This document shows positions 35,887-44,384 of a stretch of DNA of 64,000 nt, in pieces. The stretch covers positions 104,350 through 168,349 of the forward strand of contig OMPR01000007.1 of the NCBI GenBank assembly GCA_900313015.1, read 5' to 3'. Numbering within the stretch: position 1 is the stretch's first letter; each line of letters opens with the position of its first letter. The translations under genes and the position numbers were made by a program. The notes under the pieces are model-generated. The model made no database searches. It had not been told where the DNA came from and saw only the letters and a list, made by a program, of their open reading frames with translations. Origin of the DNA: Rhodobacteraceae bacterium EL53 (GTDB taxonomy: Bacteria; Pseudomonadota; Alphaproteobacteria; Rhodobacterales; Rhodobacteraceae).

Positions 35887-36804
35887 ATGCCGTTGGAAAT
35901 GAACCGAGAAGTCTTCATTACCTGTGCCGTGACAGGGTCAGGTGGAACGCAGGATCGCAGCCCTCATGTGCCCCGTTCACCGCAACAAATTGCTGACAGT
36001 GCGATTGCTGCAGGCAAGGCCGGTGCGGCGGTTGTTCACTGCCATGTGCGGGATCCCGAAAGCGGCGCGCCGTCGCGGGATCTGGCCTATTACCGTGAGG
36101 TGACGGACCGCATTCGGGATGCAGAGATTGACGTGGTTCTGAACCTGACCGCAGGCATGGGCGGCGATATCGTATTTGGGAATGTTGAATCGCCGTTTCC
36201 GGTAAACGAAGCCGGCACCGACATGATTGGCGCGTCGGAGCGGGTCGCCCATATCGCGGAATGCCTGCCGGAGATCTGCACGCTGGATTGCGGCACGATG
36301 AACTTTGCCGAAGCTGATTACGTGATGACCAACACCCCGGGCGCATTGCGCGCTATGGGTCAGATGATGACGGATCTGGGCGTAAAGCCCGAGATCGAGG
36401 CATTCGACACGGGTCATCTCTGGTTTGCCAAGGAATTGGTCAAAGAGGGCATTCTGGACAGCCCTGCCTTGGTGCAGCTGTGCATGGGCGTGCCATGGGG
36501 CGCACCGGATGATCTGAACACGTTCATGGCGATGGTCAACAACGTGCCGGCTGATTGGAACTTCTCGGCCTTTGGATTGGGGCGCAATCAAATGGCCTAT
36601 GTGGCGGCGGCTGTTCTGGCGGGTGGCAACGTGCGTGTCGGGCTCGAGGATAACCTGTGGCTGGGTAAGGGCGAACTGGCGCAGAACTGGCAGTTGGTCG
36701 AACGCGCGGGCACCATCATCGAAAACATGGGTGCGCGCGTCATTGGGGCGCAAGAAGTGCGCGAAAAGCTGGGCCTGACCAAGCGCGCACCTGCAGCAAA
36801 ATGA
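35887..36804 (+). CDS. Beta-keto acid cleavage enzyme (BKACE, dehydrocarnitine type)
   Basis: A 305-aa DUF849/BKACE TIM-barrel protein. Zinc-binding H-C-H in VVHCHVRDPESG (about residue 46), LDCGTMNF, and the later GLEDNLWLGKGELA with the Glu ligand are visible. ATG 35887 has GGGGAAAA upstream and starts the conserved sequence; the longer frame adds unlike residues. BKACEs join a beta-keto acid with acetyl-CoA and split it. With carnitine dehydrogenase-thioesterase next, the expected reaction is dehydrocarnitine plus acetyl-CoA to betainyl-CoA and acetoacetate. Confidence 0.88.
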   Translation: MPLEMNREVFITCAVTGSGGTQDRSPHVPRSPQQIADSAIAAGKAGAAVVHCHVRDPESGAPSRDLAYYREVTDRIRDAEIDVVLNLTAGMGGDIVFGNVESPFPVNEAGTDMIGASERVAHIAECLPEICTLDCGTMNFAEADYVMTNTPGALRAMGQMMTDLGVKPEIEAFDTGHLWFAKELVKEGILDSPALVQLCMGVPWGAPDDLNTFMAMVNNVPADWNFSAFGLGRNQMAYVAAAVLAGGNVRVGLEDNLWLGKGELAQNWQLVERAGTIIENMGARVIGAQEVREKLGLTKRAPAAK

Positions 36805-36814
36805 GGCTGTTCGC

Positions 36815-36884
36815 GGGGGGTGACATGCGTACACCTTACGTGCACCCCCCGTGCACCGCCGCGGCACAGCATGACGTCGTTAAC
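36815..36884. repeat. Palindromic GTGCAC-rich intergenic element, copy 1
   Basis: GGGGGGTGACATGCGTACAC, then TGCACCCCCCGTGCACCG, and GTTAAC at 36879. A second copy at 47737-47804 has the same blocks in the same order and almost the same spacing. The opening GGGGGGTG can pair with CACCCCCC, forming a strong stem. It sits between convergent genes here, so it is not a simple promoter. Confidence 0.6.
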
Positions 36885-36920
36885 AGTGAGGACGTCATCT
36901 TGATCAGCGACCGTTTTTGT

Positions 36921-37394
36921 TCAGTCGGCGCGATAAATCCGACAGAGAAAACAGTTGTTGCTGGCGCTGCGCAGATCAACAAAGGCGATGTCGTCGCGCT
37001 CCAACAGGTGGGCGGCATAAGTTGTCAGATCAGCGCGCGGTGTAACGGCACCGGTGCCATAGACGATGCGCTCGTCTGGTCCGTAACCGCGCAAAAGGTA
37101 CTGCGTGGCGGACAAGAACGCTGGCGGTTCAGGCGAGGGTTCGGCGCGGGTACAGATCGGATCGCACAGGTATATCGGCCCGGTTTCAGTAAACGGATTG
37201 CGTCCGTGAAACGGCCGGTGTGCCAGCGTGAGAAACGGCAGCCCTTGGGGCACATTCTGCAAACAGTGGCGACAGGGAATTCCGTCCTGTTCAGCGCTGG
37301 CGTGGCGTTCCACAGGGTCGCCATAACTATCAAGTCCGGTGCGGTGAATGGTTTCGACATCCGCGCTGGGCAGGCCATGAAATTCAAGTCTCAT
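36921..37394 (-). CDS. DUF1203-family protein
   Basis: A 157-aa protein of the DUF1203 family, recognised from its layout: MRLEFHGLPSADVETI at the start, PCRHCLQNVP with two Cys in a C-x-x-C, PFHGRNPFTETGPIYLC, and the end SNNCFLCRIYRAD with another C-x-x-C. The two Cys pairs suggest metal or disulfide chemistry. ATG 37394 follows AAGGAG. It is on the strand opposite to the carnitine genes and lies inside that locus, divergent from the dehydrogenase. Function unknown. Confidence 0.8.
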   Translation of the reverse strand: MRLEFHGLPSADVETIHRTGLDSYGDPVERHASAEQDGIPCRHCLQNVPQGLPFLTLAHRPFHGRNPFTETGPIYLCDPICTRAEPSPEPPAFLSATQYLLRGYGPDERIVYGTGAVTPRADLTTYAAHLLERDDIAFVDLRSASNNCFLCRIYRAD

Positions 37395-37468
37395 AATCGG
37401 TCTCCTTTGGATGCGACCTTGCCGTGGCGCAGGGCATCCGGGCGACCCGAAACATGCGGGAAAGACAC

Positions 37469-38935
37469 ATGACGAAAACAGCAGCAATCATTGGTGGTGG
37501 CGTAATCGGCGGCGGATGGGCCGCGCGGTTCCTGTTGAATGGATGGGATGTTCGGGTGTTTGACCCGGACCCCGAAGCCGAGCGCAAAATCAGCGAAGTG
37601 ATGGACAACGCACGCCGGTCCTTGCCGGGGCTCAGCGATGTGCCGCTGCCTGACGAGGGTACGCTGAGCTTTCATGCGGAATTGGCAGACGCAGTTGAGG
37701 GCGTGGACTGGATTCAGGAAAGCGTGCCAGAGCGGTTGGACCTGAAACTTAAGGTCTACAAAAGCCTGCAAGAGGCGTGCGATCCGGGGGCGGTGATTGG
37801 GTCGTCGACCAGCGGGTTCAAACCGTCCGAGTTGCAAGAGGGGGCGCTGCGCCCTGAACAGATCGTGGTCACGCATCCGTTTAACCCGGTCTATCTGCTG
37901 CCATTGATCGAAGTGGTTCCGACCGAGGCAAATAGTGCCGCGTTTGTGCAAAAGGCCAAAGACCTGCTGACCTTGGTCGGGTTTTATCCGCTGCACGTGC
38001 GCAAAGAAATCGATGCGCATATTGCGGATCGTTTTCTTGAGGCGGTCTGGCGCGAGGCGCTGTGGCTGGTCAAGGACGGTGTCGCCACCACCGAGGAAAT
38101 CGACGAAGCCATCCGCATGGGGTTCGGCATTCGTTGGGCACAGATGGGGTTGTTTGAAACCTATCGCGTCGCGGGGGGCGAGGCAGGCATGCGCCATTTC
38201 ATGGCACAGTTTGGCCCGGCGTTGAAATGGCCTTGGACCAAGTTGATGGATGTGCCCGAGTTCACAGATGAGCTGGTTGATATGATCGCCGATCAGTCGG
38301 ACGCGCAGTCTGGCATGCATTCGATCCGCGAGTTGGAGCGCATTCGCGACAATAACCTTGTTGGGATGATGCGGGCGTTGAAGGCGCAGGATTATGGCGC
38401 GGGTGCGGTGCTGAACAAACACGATGCGGCACTGAAACCGGGTGCGTTGCCAACGTTGGACGAGGCGGACCTGAGCCAGCCAATCCGCACGCTGGCCCGC
38501 GCGGTGCCGTTGGATTGGACAGATTACAACGGTCATATGACCGAGTCGCGGTATCTGGATGCCTTTGCCTGCTCGACCGACCGGTTCATGGAAATTGTGG
38601 GCTGTGATTCCGACTATATCGCGTCGGGGGGCAGCTATTTCACAGCCGAAACGCACATCCGCCATCTGGACGAAACGCACGCCGGGGCGAAGATCGAGGT
38701 GCGCACGCAAATGCTGTTGGGTGCGGGTAAAAAGCTGCATCTGTTCCATTCGATGTATGAGGGCGACAAGCTGCTTGCGACAGGTGAGAGTTTCCTTTTG
38801 CACGTGAGCCTGGAAAATCGCCGCCCCTGCGCGCCGTCCGCTGCAATTGAAGCGGCACTGGCGCGTGTGACTGAGGCGCAGGCGTCATTGCCGTATCCTG
38901 AGGGGGCGGGCAATGCGATCCGTAAACCTGCATGA
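37469..38935 (+). CDS. L-carnitine dehydrogenase fused to betainyl-CoA thioesterase
   Basis: A 488-aa two-domain enzyme. Residues 1-~320 are a 3-hydroxyacyl-CoA-dehydrogenase-type NAD domain: IIGGGVIGGGWAARFLL, QESVPERLDLK, SSTSGFKPSEL, HPFNPVYLLPLIEVV. Residues ~345-480 are a 4-hydroxybenzoyl-CoA thioesterase-type hot-dog domain with DWTDYNGHMTESRY. It oxidises L-carnitine to 3-dehydrocarnitine and hydrolyses betainyl-CoA to glycine betaine and CoA, the steps before and after the BKACE. This fusion is known from alphaproteobacteria. Its stop overlaps the next start. Confidence 0.9.
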   Translation: MTKTAAIIGGGVIGGGWAARFLLNGWDVRVFDPDPEAERKISEVMDNARRSLPGLSDVPLPDEGTLSFHAELADAVEGVDWIQESVPERLDLKLKVYKSLQEACDPGAVIGSSTSGFKPSELQEGALRPEQIVVTHPFNPVYLLPLIEVVPTEANSAAFVQKAKDLLTLVGFYPLHVRKEIDAHIADRFLEAVWREALWLVKDGVATTEEIDEAIRMGFGIRWAQMGLFETYRVAGGEAGMRHFMAQFGPALKWPWTKLMDVPEFTDELVDMIADQSDAQSGMHSIRELERIRDNNLVGMMRALKAQDYGAGAVLNKHDAALKPGALPTLDEADLSQPIRTLARAVPLDWTDYNGHMTESRYLDAFACSTDRFMEIVGCDSDYIASGGSYFTAETHIRHLDETHAGAKIEVRTQMLLGAGKKLHLFHSMYEGDKLLATGESFLLHVSLENRRPCAPSAAIEAALARVTEAQASLPYPEGAGNAIRKPA

Positions 38936-39693
38936 GTCAGCGGGTTCTGATCACCGCAGGCGCGTCCGGAGTTGGGCGCGCCATGGCCGAAGCCTTTGCC
39001 GAAGCAGGGGCACAGGTCTGGGTCGCGGATGTGGACGAGGCGGCGCTGGCGGCCTGTCCAGAGGCGTGGCAGCGCAGCCGAGTGAATGTTGCGGATGAGG
39101 GGTCGGTTGCGTCCCTGTTTGCCGAGATTGCCGCTGCTTGGGGCGGGCTGGATGTGCTCTGCGCCAATGCCGGGATCGCAGGGCCAACGGCCTTGGTCGA
39201 GGATGTCTCGCTTGACGATTGGCGCATGTGTTTGTCGGTCAACCTGGAAGGCGCGTTTTTGTGTTCCAAATACGCAGCCCCGATGATGAAGGCGCAAAAG
39301 TCGGGTGCGATCTTGATCACCTCGTCCACAGCGGGCCAATACGGCTATCCCAATCGCGCGCCTTATGCGGCGGCTAAGTGGGGTATGGTTGGATTGGGCA
39401 AAACGCTGGCGATGGAACTGGGGCCGCATGGCATCCGGTCCAATGTGATCTGCCCCGGTTCTGTCGAAGGGCCCCGGATCGAAGGCGTGATGGAGCGCGA
39501 AGCCGCCGCCAAGGGTATGACCCGCGATCAGGTTTATGCGGGCTATGCCTCGGGCACGTCGATGGGCAGCTTTGTCGAGGGGCGCGATATCGCGGCGATG
39601 GCCGTTTTCTTGGCATCAGATGGGGCGCGGTTGGTGTCAGGGCAGGTGATTGCCGTGGATGGTCATACCGTGAATCCTGACCCTAAGGTTTGA
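38932..39693 (+). CDS. Short-chain dehydrogenase/reductase in the carnitine cluster
   Basis: A 253-aa classical SDR: TAGASGVGRAMAEAF (cofactor loop), CANAGIAG, and the active-site SSTAGQYGYPNRAPYAAAK (Ser and Y-x-x-x-K). Starts with ATGA overlap on the dehydrogenase fusion, so it is in the same transcript. Such SDRs recur in carnitine loci; a role with D-carnitine or a related hydroxy acid is possible, but the substrate is not evident. Confidence 0.85.
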   Translation: MSQRVLITAGASGVGRAMAEAFAEAGAQVWVADVDEAALAACPEAWQRSRVNVADEGSVASLFAEIAAAWGGLDVLCANAGIAGPTALVEDVSLDDWRMCLSVNLEGAFLCSKYAAPMMKAQKSGAILITSSTAGQYGYPNRAPYAAAKWGMVGLGKTLAMELGPHGIRSNVICPGSVEGPRIEGVMEREAAAKGMTRDQVYAGYASGTSMGSFVEGRDIAAMAVFLASDGARLVSGQVIAVDGHTVNPDPKV

Positions 39694-39709
39694 AGGAATA
39701 ATCGCGCGT

Positions 39710-39734
39710 CCCCGGAAAACCGGGGGCGGGCTTT
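39710..39734. terminator. Hairpin between convergent SDR and XRE genes
   Basis: CCCCGG, AAAA loop, CCGGGG, followed by GCGGGCTTT on the plus strand. Likely ends the carnitine transcript; the T-run is short. Confidence 0.5.
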
Positions 39735-40614
39735 ATACGTCTGGTGCATTTTCTGGGGCAATGCTAGCGCGCAGGTGGCGCAGGTGCGTGGGGAAATTGC
39801 GTGCTGTCAGATCAGCTTCACGCACCAATGTATCGAAGTGGCGCGTAAAGGTTTCGATCCTGTCGCGATCCCGAAACGCCATGTAGTGACCACCCGCATA
39901 GAATACGCACAACAGCGGCCCGAATACCGTGATGGGCGCCGCATAGAGCCGTTTGGCATCAAACAGATAGATCCTGAGGCGAGGGTAGAGCTGTTCGCTG
40001 AGTGTGAGCAGGCGGTCGATCTGTTCCAACCGGATGTCGAGTGGCAGGCCCTGATAGTATCCGGTGCCGTGTACGAAGCTGTGAATTTCAAAGAGTGGCA
40101 TCGCGATCTCATAGTCGGACTGGGCGCTGCGCATCCAGGTCAGGCGATCCTCGGACGCGCCAATGGCCTGATCCGCAGTGCGGCCCAGATGTGGCGCGTA
40201 TTCCCATTCCAGCAATGCGCGTGTTTTCAGCATGTCCGGCAAAGTCGCAGGCACGTAGCGGATTTTGTACCCTGCCGCCTCTTGGTGCCAATCGAAGATC
40301 CGTTCATCCACCAAGGCACGGGGGGCTTCGGTGACGGACAGGGACCCGGCCAGCAACTCGGCTGCGCTTTCGGGGCGGTCTGACAGGCTGAGCAGCCAAT
40401 CCGCCGACACCCCAAGGGCGGCAGCGCAGGCGCCGACCACATGGGCATTGGGCAGGCGTGCGCCGTCGTCAGTCAGCAATTGGGAGATGGTCGAGCGATC
40501 CACGCCGACCTGACGGGCGAGGGCGCTCTGACTGGTGGCGCTGTCTTGCATGGCGCGGGCCAGTCGTGTTCGAAATTGAGCGGCGCGGAGTCGTTTGTCG
40601 ATTTTTAGTGTCAT
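39733..40614 (-). CDS. XRE-family transcriptional regulator
   Basis: A 293-aa regulator with an N-terminal helix-turn-helix (about 20-75: SQSALARQVGVDRSTISQLL, GVSADWLL) and a ~200-residue C-terminal domain with no known fold that I can name (HSFVHGTGYYQGLPL, YAGGHYMAFRD). Convergent with the carnitine SDR, so it probably does not belong to that operon. Regulated genes unknown. Confidence 0.8.
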   Translation of the reverse strand: MTLKIDKRLRAAQFRTRLARAMQDSATSQSALARQVGVDRSTISQLLTDDGARLPNAHVVGACAAALGVSADWLLSLSDRPESAAELLAGSLSVTEAPRALVDERIFDWHQEAAGYKIRYVPATLPDMLKTRALLEWEYAPHLGRTADQAIGASEDRLTWMRSAQSDYEIAMPLFEIHSFVHGTGYYQGLPLDIRLEQIDRLLTLSEQLYPRLRIYLFDAKRLYAAPITVFGPLLCVFYAGGHYMAFRDRDRIETFTRHFDTLVREADLTARNFPTHLRHLRASIAPENAPDV

Positions 40615-40720
40615 ATGGTGATATTTATCACGGTTGCTGAGTTTTGTTAATCATATTCAGAATGTTCACATGCCTCTCCAGCCCATAACAAAGTTGTGAG
40701 GACTAGAGGCAGGAGGCAAC

Positions 40721-40924
40721 ATGGAAACGCGACGGAGATCGCTGGTGAAGGCGGTGATCTGGAACCTGTTGGGGTTGGCATCAATGACATTGGTCGGGGT
40801 GATCGCAACTGGATCAGCTGCTATTGGGGGAACCCTTGCATTGGTCAATACGGCAATCGGATTGACCCTCTATGTGCTTTACGAACGGATTTGGGCCGGT
40901 ATCCACTGGGGCCGGAATGTCTGA
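40721..40924 (+). CDS. DUF2061 small membrane protein
   Basis: A 67-aa protein of two membrane segments (KAVIWNLLGLASMTLVGVI and ALVNTAIGLTLYVLYE), matching DUF2061. Its stop overlaps the start of the following desaturase, so the two are translationally coupled, which suggests a shared role in membrane lipid chemistry. Function unknown. Confidence 0.85.
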   Translation: METRRRSLVKAVIWNLLGLASMTLVGVIATGSAAIGGTLALVNTAIGLTLYVLYERIWAGIHWGRNV

Positions 40925-41819
40925 GCAGGACACCGTGCGCAGCCCTGAGTGGGGCACATTTGGATTGGTCTTGATCTGCTACAGCGCATGGTTGGGTGTT
41001 GTGTTTGGGCTGGCACAGGTTTCTCTGGTATTGGCCGTTCTTGCGGGCGGCGTTGTGGCTGCATTGCATTCGTCCCTGACGCATGAGGCGTTGCATGGGC
41101 ATCCGTTTCAAACCAAATGGATCAACGAGGCGCTGATGGCGCTGCCGCTGACCCTGTGCATTCCTTACAACCGGTTTCGTGATTTGCATTTGGCACATCA
41201 TCTCGATTCCAATTTGACCGACCCTTATGATGATCCTGAGACTAATTTTCAGGATCCCGTCGTTTGGGCCAGCATGCCGCGATGGAAACGGCGGTTGTAC
41301 CGCGCCAACAATACGCTTTTGGGTCGAATGGTTTTGGGACCCTTGATCGGACAGGTGATATTCACTTGCGACGAAGGTTTGGCCGCCCTGCGTGGGGATC
41401 GTGATGTGGTGCTGGCCTGGGCATTGCACCTGCCCGGAGTTGCCGTTGTTATATGGGTCGTGGCGCAATCTGCGATGCCGATCTGGGCGTTCTGCCTGTC
41501 GGCCTATCTGGGCTTGGCTGTGCTTAAAATCAGAACCTTTCTAGAGCATCGCGCACATGAAAAGTCGCGATGCCGCACGGTGATCATCGAAGACCGGGGG
41601 CCGTTGGCATTTTTGTTTCTCAACAACAACTTCCACGTTGTTCATCACATGCACCCCAAGGCCGCTTGGTATCAGTTGCCCGGGCTGTATCGGGCGGGAA
41701 AGGCCCGATATCTGGAGTGCAATGAGAGCTACGTGTATCGGTCGTATGCCGATGTCTTTCGGCAGTATTTTCTGAAAGCTAAGGATCCGGTTCCACATCC
41801 GCTCTGGCCTCGTTCCTGA
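40917..41819 (+). CDS. Membrane fatty acid desaturase-type di-iron enzyme
   Basis: A 300-aa integral membrane protein with the histidine boxes of the desaturase/hydroxylase superfamily: H-E-A-L-H-G-H, H-L-A-H-H and F-H-V-V-H-H-M-H. About four membrane segments surround them. Family members desaturate or hydroxylate acyl chains or carotenoids; no carotenoid gene is nearby. ATG 40917 overlaps the end of the DUF2061 gene. Exact substrate unknown. Confidence 0.85.
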   Translation: MSEQDTVRSPEWGTFGLVLICYSAWLGVVFGLAQVSLVLAVLAGGVVAALHSSLTHEALHGHPFQTKWINEALMALPLTLCIPYNRFRDLHLAHHLDSNLTDPYDDPETNFQDPVVWASMPRWKRRLYRANNTLLGRMVLGPLIGQVIFTCDEGLAALRGDRDVVLAWALHLPGVAVVIWVVAQSAMPIWAFCLSAYLGLAVLKIRTFLEHRAHEKSRCRTVIIEDRGPLAFLFLNNNFHVVHHMHPKAAWYQLPGLYRAGKARYLECNESYVYRSYADVFRQYFLKAKDPVPHPLWPRS

Positions 41820-41839
41820 ATTGAGGTCATACGGGGATC

Positions 41840-42742
41840 ATGCCTATTTGGATCCTTGTGTCAGTCGCCGCCGCCACGTTTCAAACCGTGCGGTTCATGT
41901 TGCAAAAATCACTGAGTACGGTGAAGCTGAGTGCTTCGGGGGCGACCTTTGCGCGCTTTGCCTATTCCGCACCGCTGGTCGCGCTGTTGCTGGCGTTATA
42001 TCTGGCGGCCACGGGGCGCAGCCTGCCTGCGTTGTCACCAACGTTTTGGGGGTTTGTTGCCGTTGGGGGAACCGCCCAGATCTTGGCAACCGTCTGTGTT
42101 GTCGCGTTGTTCAAGCAACGCAATTTCGCCGTTGGGATCACGTTTAAGAAAACTGAAGTCATCCAGACGGCTTTGGTCGGGTTTTTGGTGCTGGGCGAGG
42201 GGATTTCTTTTGGTGGGCTGATCGCCATCCTGTTGGGTCTGGCCGCTGTTCTGATCCTGTCCAAAACACCGGGCGGGACAGGGAAATGGTGGCAACACTT
42301 GACCAACCGCGCGTCGATGCTTGGGATTGGGTCGGGCGTGTTGTTCGCCTTTTCGGCGGTCAGTTACCGAGGCGCATCCCTGGAGCTGGGGACGTTGGAG
42401 CCTGCATTTCGCGCTGCGGTCACCTTGTCAGCGGTCACACTGTTTCAGATGACGACAATGGGGGCGTGGTTGTTTTGGCGTGACCGGGGCGAACTGCGTG
42501 CGGTTTGGCAAACGCGCCGGACTGGAATTTTTGTTGGGCTTACCAGCATGGGCGGATCGTTTTGTTGGTTCTGGGCCTTTACCCTGCAGAATGCGGCCTA
42601 TGTAAAAGCCGTGGGACAGGTGGAACTGATCCTGAGTTTGCTGGCTTCTATCCTGTTCTTCAAAGAGACAATCACGCGTCGGGAAATCTTAGGGATAGCC
42701 CTGTTGGGGGCGTCTATCTTGGCGCTGATCATCGCGATCTAA
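41840..42742 (+). CDS. EamA/DMT-family transporter
   Basis: A 300-aa membrane protein with about ten transmembrane segments in two repeats of five, typical of the drug/metabolite transporter superfamily. The end of the first repeat reads ALVGFLVLGEGISFGGLIAI and that of the second LSLLASILFFKETITRREIL. Starts 20 bases after the desaturase, so probably in the same transcript, which ends at a strong terminator. Substrate unknown. Confidence 0.85.
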   Translation: MPIWILVSVAAATFQTVRFMLQKSLSTVKLSASGATFARFAYSAPLVALLLALYLAATGRSLPALSPTFWGFVAVGGTAQILATVCVVALFKQRNFAVGITFKKTEVIQTALVGFLVLGEGISFGGLIAILLGLAAVLILSKTPGGTGKWWQHLTNRASMLGIGSGVLFAFSAVSYRGASLELGTLEPAFRAAVTLSAVTLFQMTTMGAWLFWRDRGELRAVWQTRRTGIFVGLTSMGGSFCWFWAFTLQNAAYVKAVGQVELILSLLASILFFKETITRREILGIALLGASILALIIAI

Positions 42743-42748
42743 GACAGC

Positions 42749-42779
42749 AAAAAAGCGGCTTCGAAAGAGGCCGCTTTTT
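42749..42779. terminator. Bidirectional rho-independent terminator
   Basis: AAAAGCGGC and GCCGCTTTT arms with flanking A- and T-runs, between the ends of the convergent EamA and helicase genes. Works in principle on both strands. Confidence 0.85.
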
Positions 42780-42801
42780 GTTTGTTCTGTTGTGGTGCGC
42801 T

Positions 42802-44202
42802 TTAGCTGGCGCGGCGCTCATCAAAGCTGAGCGCGATAAAGCTGGGCAGGTGATCCCCCATCCCGACAACCCGACCACCCCGATCATGGCGATCACGACC
42901 ACGTGGTTTGGGATTGGATTTGGGTGCTGGTTTAGGCGCAGGTGCGACCTGTTGTTCAACCGGTTTTTCAGCGGGTTTACGACTGCGCGGTTTTCTTTCG
43001 GCCTGCTTCTCTTTCGGGGCGTCTGCCTCTTTCGGAGGTTCGGGCTTTTCAAGCTTCAGAGGGTTCTCGATCCGTGGGATCTCTTTTTGAACCAAAGCTT
43101 CGATCGCATTGAAGTTCTTTTCGTCGCGAGGCACGCAGATCATCATGGCCTTGCCGTCGCGTCCCGCCCGACCTGTTCGGCCAATGCGGTGTACGTAATC
43201 TTCGGCGTGGCTGGGCACATCAAAGTTGAACACGTGGCTGACGCTGGGCACATCCAAGCCGCGCGCCGCGACATCTGAGGCCACCAGAAAACGCAAGGAC
43301 CCCTCGCGGAATTCATCCAGTGTTTTCATACGCTGGCTCTGATCCAGATCACCGTGGATTGGTGAGGCGTTATAGCCGTATTTTTTCAATGACTTCGCGA
43401 CGATATCTACATCCATCTTGCGGTTGCAGAAGATAATCGCATTGGTGCATTTTTCACCTTCGCCATCGATCAACTTGCGCAGAAGTTTGCGTTTTTCACT
43501 GGCTTCGCGATCTCGACGCGAGCCTTTGAACATGACAACGCCTTGTTCGATATTCTCAGAGGTCGTTGCCTGACGCGCGACCTCGACCCGTTCAGGGGCC
43601 GACAGGAAGGTGTTGGTGATCCGCTCGATTTCCGGCGCCATGGTGGCCGAGAAGAACAGAGTTTGGCGTGTGAAAGGTGTCAGCGAAAAGATGCGTTCGA
43701 TATCGGGAATGAAACCCATGTCGAGCATCCGATCGGCTTCGTCGACAACCATGATCTGCACACCGGTAAGCAGCAGTTTGCCGCGTTCGAAATGATCCAG
43801 CAAACGACCGGGGGTCGCGATCAGAACGTCGACGCCACGGTCAATCAGAGCATCCTGTTCTTTGAACGAAACGCCACCAATCAGCAGGGCTTTGGTCAGT
43901 TTCAGGTGCTTGGAATAGGTGTCAAAGTTTTCGGCCACCTGTGCCGCCAATTCGCGCGTTGGGCACAAAACCAGCGAACGTGGCATCCGGGCACGGGCAC
44001 GTCCGCGCGCCAGCATGGTGATCATCGGCAGCGTGAAACTGGCGGTTTTGCCTGTCCCTGTTTGGGCGATACCCAGAACATCGCGCCCCTCAAGAGCGGG
44101 GGGAATGGCACCTGCTTGAATCGGGGTCGGGGATTCGTATCCGGCCTCTTCAATAGCTTTGAGTACCTTGGCGTTCAGGTTCAGATCGGTAAATTTTGTC
44201 AT
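42802..44202 (-). CDS. DEAD-box RNA helicase, RhlE-like
   Basis: A 466-aa DEAD-box helicase. Visible are the Q motif (PTPIQAGAIP), AQTGTGKT, PTRELA, TPGR, DEAD in VVDEADRMLDMGF, SAT, RGLDVPSV and HRIGRTGRAG. The C-terminal ~90 residues are a basic and proline-rich tail (EKPVEQQVAPAPKPAPKS) typical of RhlE proteins. Unwinds RNA in ribosome assembly or decay. Single gene ending at the shared terminator. Confidence 0.92.
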   Translation of the reverse strand: MTKFTDLNLNAKVLKAIEEAGYESPTPIQAGAIPPALEGRDVLGIAQTGTGKTASFTLPMITMLARGRARARMPRSLVLCPTRELAAQVAENFDTYSKHLKLTKALLIGGVSFKEQDALIDRGVDVLIATPGRLLDHFERGKLLLTGVQIMVVDEADRMLDMGFIPDIERIFSLTPFTRQTLFFSATMAPEIERITNTFLSAPERVEVARQATTSENIEQGVVMFKGSRRDREASEKRKLLRKLIDGEGEKCTNAIIFCNRKMDVDIVAKSLKKYGYNASPIHGDLDQSQRMKTLDEFREGSLRFLVASDVAARGLDVPSVSHVFNFDVPSHAEDYVHRIGRTGRAGRDGKAMMICVPRDEKNFNAIEALVQKEIPRIENPLKLEKPEPPKEADAPKEKQAERKPRSRKPAEKPVEQQVAPAPKPAPKSNPKPRGRDRHDRGGRVVGMGDHLPSFIALSFDERRAS

Positions 44203-44384
44203 GTGTTTCCGTGGTTTACGGACACTGACTTGGCCCGCACATCTGGTCTAAGCCGGATCCGTATGATCCTGCGCTGAATGCGCATGATGGCTTGGTCGGG
44301 GGCATAGCAAAATCCCTGCCCAAGGTCAAATCTGGTAAAAAGAAGCGGTAAAAAGGGGGAGACTGTAGGGTTTTTGACCCCAAT

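Noticed and set aside
37391-38803. Minus-strand frame of 470 codons opposite the carnitine dehydrogenase fusion
   Set aside because: The plus strand carries clear Rossmann and thioesterase motifs with good start; the opposite frame shows none.
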